In this document: piece by piece, positions 1 through 10,536 of the stretch
Layout of the letters: each line of letters starts with the position of its first letter
How positions within the stretch are numbered: position 1 is the first letter of the stretch
NCBI GenBank assembly: GCA_944320885.1
Contig: CALUJE010000024.1
Location: 1-43,821, forward strand
DNA from: an uncultured Phocaeicola sp.
Lineage (GTDB): Bacteria; Bacteroidota; Bacteroidia; Bacteroidales; Bacteroidaceae
DNA length: 43,821 nt
Direction of reading: 5' to 3'
Notes under the pieces: model-generated
The model's input: the letters and a program-made list of their open reading frames with translations, nothing else
Databases searched by the model: none
What the model was told of the DNA's origin: nothing
Position numbers and translations under genes: made by a program

Positions 1-145
1 ACTCAATTTTCATACCTCCGCTGAATGTTTCTTCAAAAATATTTCCTAATGTTGCACTTGCTGGTTGACTCTGCCTTCTTCTTTCCTTGCATTTAAAGAT
101 TGCAAAAAAAGAAAAATACTGTTTTTTACTAATAAATAAAATTAG

Positions 146-153
146 TATATTTG
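146..153 (+). promoter_or_regulatory. guaB: Probable guaB promoter, -7 box
   Basis: TATATTTG matches the Bacteroidetes -7 consensus TAnnTTTG and lies about 30 nt upstream of the guaB ATG. A T-rich stretch around 121-127 sits where the -33 element would be but is not a clear TTTG. Inferred from consensus only. Confidence 0.65.
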
Positions 154-180
154 CACGCAATAAATTCTAAAGCTTTATAA

Positions 181-1659
<1,479 letters not shown>

Positions 1660-1690
1660 GATATAGAATATCTTTATAAAATTGTTATAA

Positions 1691-1734
1691 AGGGCTGTTT
1701 TTATATTAACTGAAAACAGCCCTATTATTTTTTA
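1691..1734 (+). terminator. Rho-independent terminator after guaB
   Basis: AGGGCTGTTTT (1691-1701) pairs perfectly with AAAACAGCCCT (1713-1723), an 11-bp stem with an 11-nt loop, followed by a T-rich tail. It ends only 7 nt before the next start codon, so the downstream gene has almost no leader. Confidence 0.9.
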
Positions 1735-1740
1735 TCTAAG

Positions 1741-2964
1741 ATGAAAAAGATTATTGTTCTGTTGCTCTGTTGTTTTTTTATTATTTGTGTGAGAGCGCAA
1801 AGTGATTCTTTATTGATGTATGTAGGAGAAAAGCCTGTTTCAAAATCAGAATTTGTATATGCGTACCAAAAAAGTCGTTCCATATCGATTCATGAATTTC
1901 TTTCTCGATATGTAAAAATAAAAAGATGGGCTTGTGCTGCAGAAAAAATAAGGTTGGATACAACTCAATCATTTATTAACCGTTATTCTTTATATGAACA
2001 GCAAGTAAAAGAACTTGTTACTGCAGATGCGCAAGATGCAAATCTGTGTATTGAAACTGGAAATTTGTATATTGCTCATCTGTTTGTGCGTATTCCGCAA
2101 AAAACTTCATATAAAGATATAGACCAATTGCAGTGTCAGTTTGATTCTTTGTATCAGAGCATAGGGAAAAATGGTAGATTTGATATTTGGATAAGAGAAA
2201 ATAGAAAAACTCTTCCAAAGGAGTGGAATGCTGAGATTCAGGAGGTAATACCATCTCAATTACTGACTGATTTATCATCATGTTTAAGTTCTCTTGAAAA
2301 AGGAATGTTATCTAAGCCTTTCTTCTCTCCTGTAGGAGTTCATATGATACAGAAGTTGGATTCGGTTTATGATGAGGCCGATAGTATTAAAAATGTAGAT
2401 TTAGAAGATAAACAGTGGTTGCTTTCTGAATATCGTGATGGGTTGTTGACTCAAATGTTGGAGGATAGTCTTTGTTCTGTTAAGGAAAATGTTCTTGAAG
2501 AGTTTTATAGAAAACATCGTAGACATTATAGATGGAAACTGCCACATTTTAAAGGGATTGTATTACAATCTTCCGATAAAATCAAATTGGATAATCTGGA
2601 GAAATCTCTCCATGGATATCCTCAAGAAATGTGGCTGCAGATAATAGAGCGATTGAAGAAAACTAGTGATTTGTCTTGGTTGAAAATGGATTATGGACTG
2701 TTTCAGATTGGTACGAATGCATGTGTTGATAAGCTTTATTTTGGACAAGGTGATTTTCATCCGTCGGCTGATTATCCTTATGTAAAGGTATTAGGAAAAG
2801 TCTTGAAGAAAAAGCCTGAATCATATTTAGACGTTTACAAAAGAGTAAAAGTCGATTATTGTAAATCTCGATTGGAAAAAGAAGATGCATTTTTAAAGAA
2901 AAAAATTAAGGTTGAAATAAACGAAGAGGTTTTAAAAACAGTTAATAATCACGAGGCTATATAA
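1741..2964 (+). CDS. Divergent periplasmic parvulin-type peptidyl-prolyl isomerase
   Basis: A 407-residue exported protein. The signal peptide starts MKKIIVLLLCCFFIICVRAQ. The next segment (YVGEKPVSKSEFVYAYQKS) is the kind found at the mature N terminus of Bacteroidetes PpiC/SurA-like folding factors. The region around residues 100-205 (IAHLFVRIPQKTS ... FFSPVGVHMIQKLDSV) resembles a parvulin domain, but the motif is poorly conserved, so it may act as a chaperone without strong isomerase activity. It is first in a run with a PPIase-like lipoprotein, SurA and an OstA-like protein, which points to outer-membrane protein or LPS assembly. The ATG lies right behind the guaB terminator and I see no Shine-Dalgarno or clear promoter. 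The family assignment is good; the enzymatic activity is inferred. Confidence 0.8.
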   Translation: MKKIIVLLLCCFFIICVRAQSDSLLMYVGEKPVSKSEFVYAYQKSRSISIHEFLSRYVKIKRWACAAEKIRLDTTQSFINRYSLYEQQVKELVTADAQDANLCIETGNLYIAHLFVRIPQKTSYKDIDQLQCQFDSLYQSIGKNGRFDIWIRENRKTLPKEWNAEIQEVIPSQLLTDLSSCLSSLEKGMLSKPFFSPVGVHMIQKLDSVYDEADSIKNVDLEDKQWLLSEYRDGLLTQMLEDSLCSVKENVLEEFYRKHRRHYRWKLPHFKGIVLQSSDKIKLDNLEKSLHGYPQEMWLQIIERLKKTSDLSWLKMDYGLFQIGTNACVDKLYFGQGDFHPSADYPYVKVLGKVLKKKPESYLDVYKRVKVDYCKSRLEKEDAFLKKKIKVEINEEVLKTVNNHEAI

Positions 2965-3001
2965 ATTAAAACAGTATATTCGCTCATTATTTGTATTATT
3001 C

Positions 3002-3856
3002 ATGTATATGAAATATTTGAAAGCCTCCTTATTGGTAGTTGTTTGCTTTTTGACAGCTTGTGGTGGAAAAGTTGACCACCATGGTAAAACTCCATTGGTT
3101 GAGGTGGATGGTACTTTTCTATACAAAGAAGATTTGAAGGCAAGCATGCCTATTGGATGCTCTAAAGAGGATAGTTTATTGTTTGCTGAAAATTATATTC
3201 GCAATTGGATTGAGGATATATTATTGTATAATAAGGCTAAAAATAATATTTCGGAGAGTCAGCGTATAGAAGACCTGGTGCAGAATTATAGGAAATCGTT
3301 GATTATACATGAGTATCAACAAAAACTAATAAATCAAGAGTTGACAGCAAATTTGTCAGATGATGAAATGATGGCTTTTTATAACAATAATAAAGAGCTG
3401 TTTAAATCTGACGAAACATTGCTGAAGGGTTTATATATAAAGGTGCCTTTGAAAGATTCTAATCTGGATAAGGTGCGTATATGGTATAAAAAGAAGGATG
3501 AAACTTCAATAGATCATCTGGAAAAGTGTAGTTTGATGAGTGCTGTTGATTATATATATTTTTATGATCATTGGGTGCCTGTTTCCATGTTGTTATCCCG
3601 TCTTCCCGACAAGAAGAATGATATGGAGAAATTATTATTGGAAAAACGTCATATTGAATTGAAAGATTCATTATATTGTTATTTTATCAATATTGACGAT
3701 GTGCTGATGAGAGGTGAGAATAAACCTTATGATGCAGCAGCTGATGAAATAAAAGAGATTATGATAAATATGAAGCAGGCTGAATTTATGCGTAATATGA
3801 AGAATGATCTCTATGAACGTGCTTTAGAAAAGAAAGATATTAAATATTATTATTGA
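3002..3856 (+). CDS. PPIase/SurA-like lipoprotein
   Basis: A 284-residue protein with a lipoprotein signal: a hydrophobic stretch then LTAC at the lipobox, predicting a lipidated cysteine and attachment to the periplasmic face of a membrane. The mature part (VEVDGTFLYKEDLKASMP ... ENYIRNWIEDILLYNKA) resembles the helical SurA N-terminal chaperone module, and a weak parvulin-like region follows. It lies 37 nt after one PPIase-like gene and 7 nt before SurA, so it is probably co-transcribed and works on envelope protein folding. Two ATGs compete: 3002 (MYMKYL) and 3008 (MKYL); the second gives the more usual signal peptide. Isomerase activity is unproven. Confidence 0.78.
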   Translation: MYMKYLKASLLVVVCFLTACGGKVDHHGKTPLVEVDGTFLYKEDLKASMPIGCSKEDSLLFAENYIRNWIEDILLYNKAKNNISESQRIEDLVQNYRKSLIIHEYQQKLINQELTANLSDDEMMAFYNNNKELFKSDETLLKGLYIKVPLKDSNLDKVRIWYKKKDETSIDHLEKCSLMSAVDYIYFYDHWVPVSMLLSRLPDKKNDMEKLLLEKRHIELKDSLYCYFINIDDVLMRGENKPYDAAADEIKEIMINMKQAEFMRNMKNDLYERALEKKDIKYYY

Positions 3857-3863
3857 TAAACAG

Positions 3864-5225
3864 ATGAAAAAGTCGTTAAGTATTAAAGTCTTGATATTCT
3901 TGCAAGTCTGGATGATTGGTGCTATATCATATGCCCAAGACAATATTATAGATGAAGTTGTATGGGTTGTAGGAGATGAGCCAATTTTAAAATCTGAAAT
4001 AGAGCAGGCGCGTTTACGTGCTCAATATGAAGGCGTGAAATTTGATAAAGATCCTTATTGTGTGATTCCAGAACAAATGGCAGTACAGAAGCTTTTTTTA
4101 CATCAAGCCGTGATTGACAGTATAGAAGTTTCTGAGGCCGATGTCCTGAAGCAAGTCGATAGACAAATGAACTTTTATATTCAGCAAATAGGTTCAAAAG
4201 AAAAATTGGAAGAATATTTGAATCAGACAACCACTCAGTTGAGAGAGAAGTGGCGTGAAGAGGTACGTAATCAAATGATCGCCGATGAAATGAAAAGAAA
4301 GATCGTTGGTGATATAAAAGTTACTCCTGCTCAGGTAAGACGTTATTTTAGTAATTTGCCATCGGATAGTATCCCTTATGTTCCGACACAAGTTGAAGTG
4401 CAGATAATTACTCAAGAACCTAAAATACCCCAAGAAGAGATAGAAAGAGTAAAAGCTCGCTTGCGTGATTTTACAGAACGTATTAATTCTGGAGAAACTC
4501 AATTTTCAACATTGGCTCGTTTGTATTCTGAAGACCCTGTCTCTGCGCGTCAAGGTGGAGAAATGGATTTTATGGGACGTGGCCAATTGGTTCCGGAATT
4601 TGCAGCTGTTGCTTTTAACTTGACAGATCCCAAAAAAGTTTCCAAAATTGTGGAAACAGAATACGGTTTCCATATAATTCAGTTGATTGAAAAACGTGGA
4701 GACCGCATAAAAGTGCGTCACATATTATTAAAACCTCAAATTTCTGCTGAAGAAATTAATGCATCAACAATGCGTTTGGATTCAATAGCAGATGATATTC
4801 GTTCTGGTAAATTCTCTTTTGAAGCTGCAGCTACGTATCTTTCGAGTGATAAAAACTCAAAGAACAACAATGGATTGATGCCGAATAAGAATGAAGGAAC
4901 ATCACGTTTTGAAATGCAACAGCTTCCTCAGGAAATAGCTGTTGTCATTGATAAAATGAATATTGGTGAGATTTCAAAGGCATTTACAATGATTAATACG
5001 GAAAATCAAAAGCAAGAATGTGCTATCGTAAAACTGAAGACGCGAATTCCTGGTCATAAGGCAACGATTACAGAAGATTATCAGAGGTTGAAAAACGTAG
5101 TCTTGGAAAAGTTGCAGAATGAAAAATTGCAGAAGTGGATTGCGGAAAAACAGAAAACGACATATGTTCGTATTAATGAAAAATGGAAAAATTGCGATTT
5201 TCAGTATCCGGGATGGATTCATTAA
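3864..5225 (+). CDS. surA: SurA-like periplasmic chaperone / peptidyl-prolyl isomerase
   Basis: A 453-residue SurA homologue, which in characterised relatives escorts unfolded outer-membrane proteins across the periplasm. The signal peptide ends ...ISYAQ. The N-terminal chaperone module opens with IIDEVVWVVGDEPILKSEIE, very typical of SurA. Parvulin domain 1 covers about residues 170-280, with the conserved FSTLARLYSEDP, GGEMDFMGRGQLVPEF and TEYGFHIIQL segments. A weaker second parvulin-like domain begins at VRHILLKPQ and runs to about residue 390. It starts 7 nt after the preceding lipoprotein gene and is followed 20 nt later by the OstA-like gene. Of the three neighbouring PPIase-like proteins it is the one with well-preserved motifs. 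Confidence 0.93.
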   Translation: MKKSLSIKVLIFLQVWMIGAISYAQDNIIDEVVWVVGDEPILKSEIEQARLRAQYEGVKFDKDPYCVIPEQMAVQKLFLHQAVIDSIEVSEADVLKQVDRQMNFYIQQIGSKEKLEEYLNQTTTQLREKWREEVRNQMIADEMKRKIVGDIKVTPAQVRRYFSNLPSDSIPYVPTQVEVQIITQEPKIPQEEIERVKARLRDFTERINSGETQFSTLARLYSEDPVSARQGGEMDFMGRGQLVPEFAAVAFNLTDPKKVSKIVETEYGFHIIQLIEKRGDRIKVRHILLKPQISAEEINASTMRLDSIADDIRSGKFSFEAAATYLSSDKNSKNNNGLMPNKNEGTSRFEMQQLPQEIAVVIDKMNIGEISKAFTMINTENQKQECAIVKLKTRIPGHKATITEDYQRLKNVVLEKLQNEKLQKWIAEKQKTTYVRINEKWKNCDFQYPGWIH

Positions 5226-5245
5226 AGTAATGATACATATATAAA

Positions 5246-6934
5246 ATGTTTAATAATAAAAAGTATAATCATTTATTCAGCGGGCATAGAATATTATTAG
5301 TTGGTATTCTGTGCCTGTTTGGCGTTTGTGTTGCTCAAGTACGTACGACACAAAAGACAAAACAGAATGAGCCTAAAAAAACGAAGGTTTATTTGCTGCA
5401 TTCGGATGTTCTGAAATTTAATAAGGAATTAAATCCCGACGCTCAAATTTTGGTTGGTAATGTTAAATTCAGGCATGACAGCGTTTATATGGATTGCGAT
5501 TCTGCTTATTTTTATGAGGCAAAAAATTCATTTGAAGCTTTTGGGAACATAAAAATGCAACAGGGAGACACCTTATTTATTTACGGTGATTGGTTGTTTT
5601 ATGATGGAAATTCACAGATAGCCATGTTGCGTGAAAATGTAAGAATGATAAATAGGGAAACGGTTTTAACAACCGACAGTTTCAATTATGATAGAGTCTT
5701 TAATTTGGGCTATTTCTTTGATGGTGGTACTCTGACGGATGCAGACAATGTGTTGACCTCAGATTGGGGAGAATATAGTCCGGCTACAAAAGATGCGGTG
5801 TTTAATTATGATGTGAAGTTGGTGAATCCTAAATTCACTCTGACTTCAGATACTTTAAGATATAATTCTCAAACAAAAATTGCTAATATTGTAGGACCGT
5901 CTGAAATTGTAAGTGAAGCCAATCATATTTATTCCGAGTTGGGCTTTTATAATACAGTAACGGGAAAGGCTAATTTATTGAATCGTTCGGTCTTGACCAA
6001 TGGAGCAAAAAAACTGGTTGGTGATAGTTTGTTTTATGACAGGAATCAAGGTTATGGCGAGGCTTTTCGTGATGTTGTAATGACTGATACAGAGAATAAA
6101 AGTATTCTGACAGGTGAATACGGTTATTATAATGAATTGAGAGGAGATGCATTAGTTACGGATAGTGCTGTTGCTATTAATTATTCTCAGAATAATGATA
6201 GTTTGTATATGCATGGTGATACTTTAAAAATGGTAACTTATAATATAAATACCGATTCTGTGTATAGAAAAATGTTTGTATACTATAAGGTGCGCATATA
6301 TAAGTCCGACATGCAGGGAGTGTGTGATTCCTTAGTATTCAATTCACAAGATTCTTGTATGACAATGTATCGAGATCCTATTGTCTGGAATGGAAGCCAG
6401 CAGCTGTTTGGTGAAGAAATTCGTGCATATATGAATGATTCTACGATAGATTGGGCGCATATCGTCAATCAGGCAATGTCTATAGAGAAAATAGACTCTG
6501 TTCATTATAACCAAGTGAGCGGAAAAGAGATGAAAGCGTATTTTAAGAACGGAGATTTAAATAATCTGGATGTTATCGGAAATGTCAGGGTAGGATATTA
6601 TCCTATGGATAGTGATAGTTCATTGATTAGTTTTGTTTCAGCAGAAACAAGTTTAATGAATCTCTATTTAAAACAACGTAAAGTAGAAAAAATAAAGATG
6701 AGTCCACAGACTGACGGTACTACGTATCCTTTATTGCAGATTCCGGCAGATAAGTTGTATTTGCCTTCTTTTGCTTGGTTTGACTATATACGTCCTTTGG
6801 ATAAAAATGATATTTTTGTGTGGCGTGGAAAGAAGGCTGGGCAAGAATTGAAGAAGGAAGTAAAAAGGAAAATACCGTTACCATCATTAAAAAACGTGGT
6901 CAAAAAAGAAAGTCCTGATGGCTCAAATCCATAG
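5246..6934 (+). CDS. OstA/LptA-like periplasmic protein
   Basis: A 562-residue exported protein with repetitive beta structure. After an N-terminal hydrophobic segment (about residues 14-31), repeated strands such as VKFRHDSVYMDCDSAYFYEAKNSFEAFGNIKMQQGDTLFIYGD match the OstA_2 / LptA-type beta-jellyroll that in LptA carries lipopolysaccharide across the periplasm. Bacteroidetes usually encode a long OstA-like protein of this sort next to surA and mutL, as here. It is probably involved in LPS transport, but its substrate in this phylum is inferred. Many aspartate-serine turns (MDCDSAY, GDSLFYDR, NNDSLYMHGD) mark the repeat period. The last 17 nt overlap a possible small ORF. Confidence 0.88.
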   Translation: MFNNKKYNHLFSGHRILLVGILCLFGVCVAQVRTTQKTKQNEPKKTKVYLLHSDVLKFNKELNPDAQILVGNVKFRHDSVYMDCDSAYFYEAKNSFEAFGNIKMQQGDTLFIYGDWLFYDGNSQIAMLRENVRMINRETVLTTDSFNYDRVFNLGYFFDGGTLTDADNVLTSDWGEYSPATKDAVFNYDVKLVNPKFTLTSDTLRYNSQTKIANIVGPSEIVSEANHIYSELGFYNTVTGKANLLNRSVLTNGAKKLVGDSLFYDRNQGYGEAFRDVVMTDTENKSILTGEYGYYNELRGDALVTDSAVAINYSQNNDSLYMHGDTLKMVTYNINTDSVYRKMFVYYKVRIYKSDMQGVCDSLVFNSQDSCMTMYRDPIVWNGSQQLFGEEIRAYMNDSTIDWAHIVNQAMSIEKIDSVHYNQVSGKEMKAYFKNGDLNNLDVIGNVRVGYYPMDSDSSLISFVSAETSLMNLYLKQRKVEKIKMSPQTDGTTYPLLQIPADKLYLPSFAWFDYIRPLDKNDIFVWRGKKAGQELKKEVKRKIPLPSLKNVVKKESPDGSNP

Positions 6935-7187
6935 TCCTAAAGGTTTTCGGCATACTTTTATATATGCAAATGACTATATTAAGGGAGATAAGTTCTTGTC
7001 TGACGAATGGAAACATCCCTATAGTCGAAATAAATGTGATGCTGATAATGATCTGACTAAAAGAAGTAATAGACTTATGATACAAAGAGAAATGAAAAAT
7101 AAACTTAATAGAGGGTTTAATTTTTCATTTTTTAAATTGTTAACACTCTTGTGTTTGATAATAATTTTATATTATTTGATTCCATAA
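6918..7187 (+). CDS. Small membrane-anchored hypothetical protein
   Basis: An open frame of 89 codons from an ATG at 6918 that overlaps the OstA-like gene by 17 nt. The C-terminal part (from the ATG at 7077 or 7092) encodes a basic stretch followed by a clear single transmembrane helix (LLTLLCLIIILYYLIP) at the very end of the protein. The real product may be only about 32-37 residues, starting MIQREMKNK or MKNKLNRG. It sits in the gap between the OstA-like gene and mutL and is co-oriented with both. I do not recognise a family. The start is uncertain because none of the candidates has a strong ribosome-binding site. Confidence 0.5.
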   Translation: MAQIHSPKGFRHTFIYANDYIKGDKFLSDEWKHPYSRNKCDADNDLTKRSNRLMIQREMKNKLNRGFNFSFFKLLTLLCLIIILYYLIP

Positions 7188-7211
7188 TCTTTTTATTAAA
7201 GATATTTATTT

Positions 7212-9092
7212 ATGAGTGATGTTATTCGGTTATTGCCAGATTCTGTTGCGAATCAAATTGCGGCGGGAGAAGTAATACAGCGTCCGGCTTCAGTGGTGAA
7301 AGAATTAGTGGAAAATGCTATTGATGCAGAAGCAAAGAATATACATGTGATTATAAAAGATGCCGGTAAGACTTGCATTCAGGTTATAGATGATGGTAAG
7401 GGTATGTCTGAAACGGATGCGCGTTTGTCATTTGAAAGGCATGCAACATCTAAAATTCGTGAGGCTTCCGATTTGTTTTCTTTGCATACGATGGGCTTTC
7501 GTGGAGAAGCATTAGCTTCGATTGCTGCTGTTGCTCAAGTTGAACTGAAGACCAGGCAGGAGTCGGAAGAATTAGGAACTTCTATTTCTATTGCAGGTTC
7601 AAAGTTACTTGCACAGGAAGCTGTATCTTGTGCTAAAGGCTGTAATTTTTCAATTAATAATTTATTTTTTAATGTTCCGGCAAGAAGAAAGTTTTTAAAA
7701 TCTAATCAGACTGAGTTGAGTAATATATTGGCTGAGTTTGAACGCATTGTATTAGTTCATCCAGAGGTCGCTTTTACTTTACATCATAATGAATCGGAAT
7801 TGTTTAACTTATCTGTAGTTTCTTTGCGTCAGCGAATTATAGATATTTTCGGTAAGAAAATTAATCAGCAGCTGTTGAATCTTGATGTAGAAACATCATT
7901 GGTGAGAATTACAGGATACATAGGTAAGCCTGAGACTTCGAGAAAAAAAGGTGCTCATCAGTATTTTTTTGTAAATGGGCGTTATATGCGTCATTCCTAT
8001 TTTCATCGTGCTGTTATGGAGGCTTATGAAAACCTTATTCCGGCAGGTGAACAAATTTCATATTTTATTTATTTTGAAATAGCGCCGTCAAGTATTGATG
8101 TAAATATACATCCGACCAAAACAGAAATAAAGTTTGAAAACGAACAAGCCATTTGGCAGATTCTTGTAGCTGCGATAAAGGAATCATTAGGAAAATTCAA
8201 TGCGATACCTAGTATTGATTTTGATACAGAAGGAATGCCTGATATTCCGGCATTTACAGGTGCAGATTTTTCGGAAGCACCGACTGTCAGTTATAATTCT
8301 TCCTATAATCCTTTTACTTCGAATGAAGGTGATTATTCTTCAATGGACTTTTTTTCAACTTCATCTGATTTAAAACGAAATAATTATTCTTCATCATATA
8401 GCAAAGCGTCTGTTCCATCGGAGTGGGAGAAAATGTATCAACCAGACACAGCTTCTAATAACGGCCTTTCTGATATTCTTCCAGATGATACCCCTATAGT
8501 TTTGGAAGAAAAATCAAATGATTCATTAGAAAAAGCAAACGTTTATTTTCAATTTAAAGGACGTTACATTTTGACTTCTGTTAAATCTGGATTGATGATA
8601 ATAGAACAAACTAGAGCACATCTGAGAGTTTTGTATGATCGTTATCTAAGTCAACTGGAAAATCATAAAGGTATTTCACAAGGAGTTTTATTTCCTGAAA
8701 TAGTTCAGTTCCCTGCATCGGAAGCAGTGGTATTAGACGGTATATGGGATGATTTGTTATCAATAGGTTTTGATTTATCGAATTTGGGTGGAGGAAGCTA
8801 TTCCATTAATGGCGTTCCTGCAGAAATTGATGGGCTGAACCCAGCAGAACTACTTCGTAATCTTGTGACTACTTCTATTGACAAGGGAAACGATTTGAAA
8901 GATGATATTCATCATAGGCTGGCTTTAATGATGGCTAAGTCTGTTGCTATTGTTCCTGGACAAGTTTTGAGTAATGAGGAGATGAGTAAATTGGTTGATG
9001 AACTGTTTTTATGTCAGATACCGAACTATACACCGGAAGGAAAAACGATATTATCAGTGATGGCAAATTCTGATATTGATAAATTGTTCTAG
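7212..9092 (+). CDS. mutL: DNA mismatch repair protein MutL
   Basis: A 626-residue MutL, the ATPase that links MutS mismatch recognition to downstream excision. The N-terminal GHKL ATPase is intact: [28 protein letters not shown], the DDGKGM motif, and HATSKI ... [15 protein letters not shown]. The S5-like second domain ends with [17 protein letters not shown] low-complexity Ser/Asn/Tyr-rich linker follows at about residues 340-425. The C-terminal dimerisation domain begins near residue 445. In it the segment aligned with the metal-binding endonuclease motif DQHA(X)2E(X)4E reads [12 protein letters not shown] from residue 465, so the canonical motif is not present. The last genes upstream are co-oriented with small gaps. 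Confidence 0.96.
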   Translation: MSDVIRLLPDSVANQIAAGEVIQRPASVVKELVENAIDAEAKNIHVIIKDAGKTCIQVIDDGKGMSETDARLSFERHATSKIREASDLFSLHTMGFRGEALASIAAVAQVELKTRQESEELGTSISIAGSKLLAQEAVSCAKGCNFSINNLFFNVPARRKFLKSNQTELSNILAEFERIVLVHPEVAFTLHHNESELFNLSVVSLRQRIIDIFGKKINQQLLNLDVETSLVRITGYIGKPETSRKKGAHQYFFVNGRYMRHSYFHRAVMEAYENLIPAGEQISYFIYFEIAPSSIDVNIHPTKTEIKFENEQAIWQILVAAIKESLGKFNAIPSIDFDTEGMPDIPAFTGADFSEAPTVSYNSSYNPFTSNEGDYSSMDFFSTSSDLKRNNYSSSYSKASVPSEWEKMYQPDTASNNGLSDILPDDTPIVLEEKSNDSLEKANVYFQFKGRYILTSVKSGLMIIEQTRAHLRVLYDRYLSQLENHKGISQGVLFPEIVQFPASEAVVLDGIWDDLLSIGFDLSNLGGGSYSINGVPAEIDGLNPAELLRNLVTTSIDKGNDLKDDIHHRLALMMAKSVAIVPGQVLSNEEMSKLVDELFLCQIPNYTPEGKTILSVMANSDIDKLF

Positions 9093-9188
9093 TTTTTTTA
9101 TTTTTTTGTAATTCTCTGTTTTATATGGATATGAATGCATTATATTTAAAATAATAACTTTTTATCATAAAATGAGTAGAAAAAACTC

Positions 9189-9217
9189 TTGTGTGAATGA
9201 TTTTTTTCATATATTTG
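9189..9217 (+). promoter_or_regulatory. Strong promoter of the OmpA-family gene
   Basis: TTG (9189-9191) is followed after 18 bp by TATATTTG (9210-9217), close to the Bacteroidetes TTTG-N19-TAnnTTTG consensus. It gives a leader of about 50 nt to the ATG at 9274, fitting for a highly expressed porin. Confidence 0.8.
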
Positions 9218-9273
9218 CCCCCAAATATCTTTTTTACATAATGTAAAAAATGTGATTTGTAAATATAATAATT

Positions 9274-10434
9274 ATGAAAAAGTTGATGTTAATGCTGGCT
9301 ATTGCCGGAGCTTCTACTGCAGCTATAGCGCAGGAGAATGTGAAAGCTACAGATATTCCTGTTAAAGAGAATAGCGTAGCAACCAATTCTTTTTGGAGTA
9401 ATTGGTTTATTCAAGGTGGAATAAATTATAATGTTTTTTATTCTAGCCAAGAAATGGGTTTGAACAAGAATCCTTTTAAAGATCGTGGTGCAGTAGGATT
9501 CAATGTTGGAGTAGGAAAATGGTTTACTCCGGGTTTGGGATTGAGATTGAAATTTGATGGTATTACTGGAAAACAGGTAAATACAAAAGAGAGTGTAGAA
9601 GATTTTGATTATTGGAATCTTCACGGTGATGTTTTGTTTAATTTGAGTAATATGTTGTGTGGATATAACGAAGAGCGTATTTGGAATTTTATTCCTTATA
9701 TCGGTTCTGGCGTGATTCGCAACTGTTCAACAAACAACTATAGTTGGGGTGCTAATTTGGGTATCTTGAATACTTTCCGTTTGAACAAGCGTGTAAGCTT
9801 GAATTTTGAGGTTGGCGCAATGGTGGCTCCTAAAGGATTTGATGGTATTGCTGTTAAGTCTGATGGAAACAAATATTGGCGTGCAGCTGACAAGGTTTTG
9901 TCTGCATCAGTAGGTGTTACTATAAATTTGGGCAAAACTACAGGATTCAAGAAAACTGTTGACGTAGATGCATTGATGGCTTTGAACGCAAGTCAGTTGG
10001 ATGCATTGAACGCTGCATTGGCTGCTCAACAGAATGAAAATGCTCAATTGAAAGAAGAGCTTGCTAAGAAACCGAAAGAAGTTGTTAAAACTGTATATTC
10101 TAAGGAATATGTAAGCGCACCACGTTCAATCTTCTTCAATATCGGTTCTTCTAGAATTGTTTCTAAGAAGGAAATTGTAAACTTGCAAGTATTGGCTGAT
10201 GCTGTAAAGGCTGATGACAATATTAAATTGAAAGTTTCAGGTTATGCAGATAGCGCAACTGGTAGTGCTAAATTCAACCAGAAATTAAGTGAAAATCGTG
10301 CAAATCGCGTTGCTGACGAATTGGTTAAATTAGGTGTAAGCCGTGACAGACTTGTTGTAGAAGGCTTGGGTGGCGTTGCTACTTTGAAACCTAATTCATA
10401 TAATCGTCGTGTAATTGTTGACGTTGTAAAATAA
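9274..10434 (+). CDS. OmpA-family outer-membrane protein
   Basis: A 386-residue OmpA-type protein. A signal peptide (MKKLMLMLAIAGASTAAIAQ) precedes an N-terminal eight-stranded-barrel-like domain at about residues 40-230, with alternating aromatic strands. A coiled-coil-like linker (MALNASQLDALNAALAAQQNENAQLKEELAKKPKE) connects it to a C-terminal OmpA peptidoglycan-binding domain at about residues 275-386 (FNIGSSRIVSKKEI ... VSGYADSATGSAKFNQKLSENRANRVADEL ... NRRVIV). It tethers the outer membrane to peptidoglycan and is usually one of the most abundant surface proteins. It has its own promoter and terminator. The ATG at 9274 is supported by the signal peptide. Confidence 0.93.
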   Translation: MKKLMLMLAIAGASTAAIAQENVKATDIPVKENSVATNSFWSNWFIQGGINYNVFYSSQEMGLNKNPFKDRGAVGFNVGVGKWFTPGLGLRLKFDGITGKQVNTKESVEDFDYWNLHGDVLFNLSNMLCGYNEERIWNFIPYIGSGVIRNCSTNNYSWGANLGILNTFRLNKRVSLNFEVGAMVAPKGFDGIAVKSDGNKYWRAADKVLSASVGVTINLGKTTGFKKTVDVDALMALNASQLDALNAALAAQQNENAQLKEELAKKPKEVVKTVYSKEYVSAPRSIFFNIGSSRIVSKKEIVNLQVLADAVKADDNIKLKVSGYADSATGSAKFNQKLSENRANRVADELVKLGVSRDRLVVEGLGGVATLKPNSYNRRVIVDVVK

Positions 10435-10460
10435 AGAACTTAATAGTTATATTTAATAAG

Positions 10461-10493
10461 AGAGGCCTTACAAATTGTAAGGTCTCTTTTTTT
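10461..10493 (+). terminator. Terminator after the OmpA-family gene
   Basis: AGAGGCCTTAC (10461-10471) pairs with GTAAGGTCTCT (10477-10487), 11 bp including one G-T wobble, with a 5-nt loop and a T tract to 10493. The T tract runs straight into the trpS promoter. Confidence 0.9.
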
Positions 10494-10495
10494 AT

Positions 10496-10503
10496 TATAT
10501 TTG
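10496..10503 (+). promoter_or_regulatory. trpS: Probable trpS promoter, -7 box
   Basis: TATATTTG lies 33 nt upstream of the trpS ATG and immediately after the preceding terminator, so termination and initiation signals are packed within about 45 bp. Confidence 0.7.
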
Positions 10504-10536
10504 CAGCGTAATATAGATAAAAGTGAACAATAGAAT

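Noticed and set aside
1..100. Open frame on the minus strand running off the left edge (reads ...SATLGNIFEETFSGGMKIE)
   Set aside because: It looks protein-like, but no ATG, GTG or TTG start is found upstream in the frame within the window, and the only ATG lies about 11 nt from the edge with a badly spaced GGAGG. Too little sequence to call.
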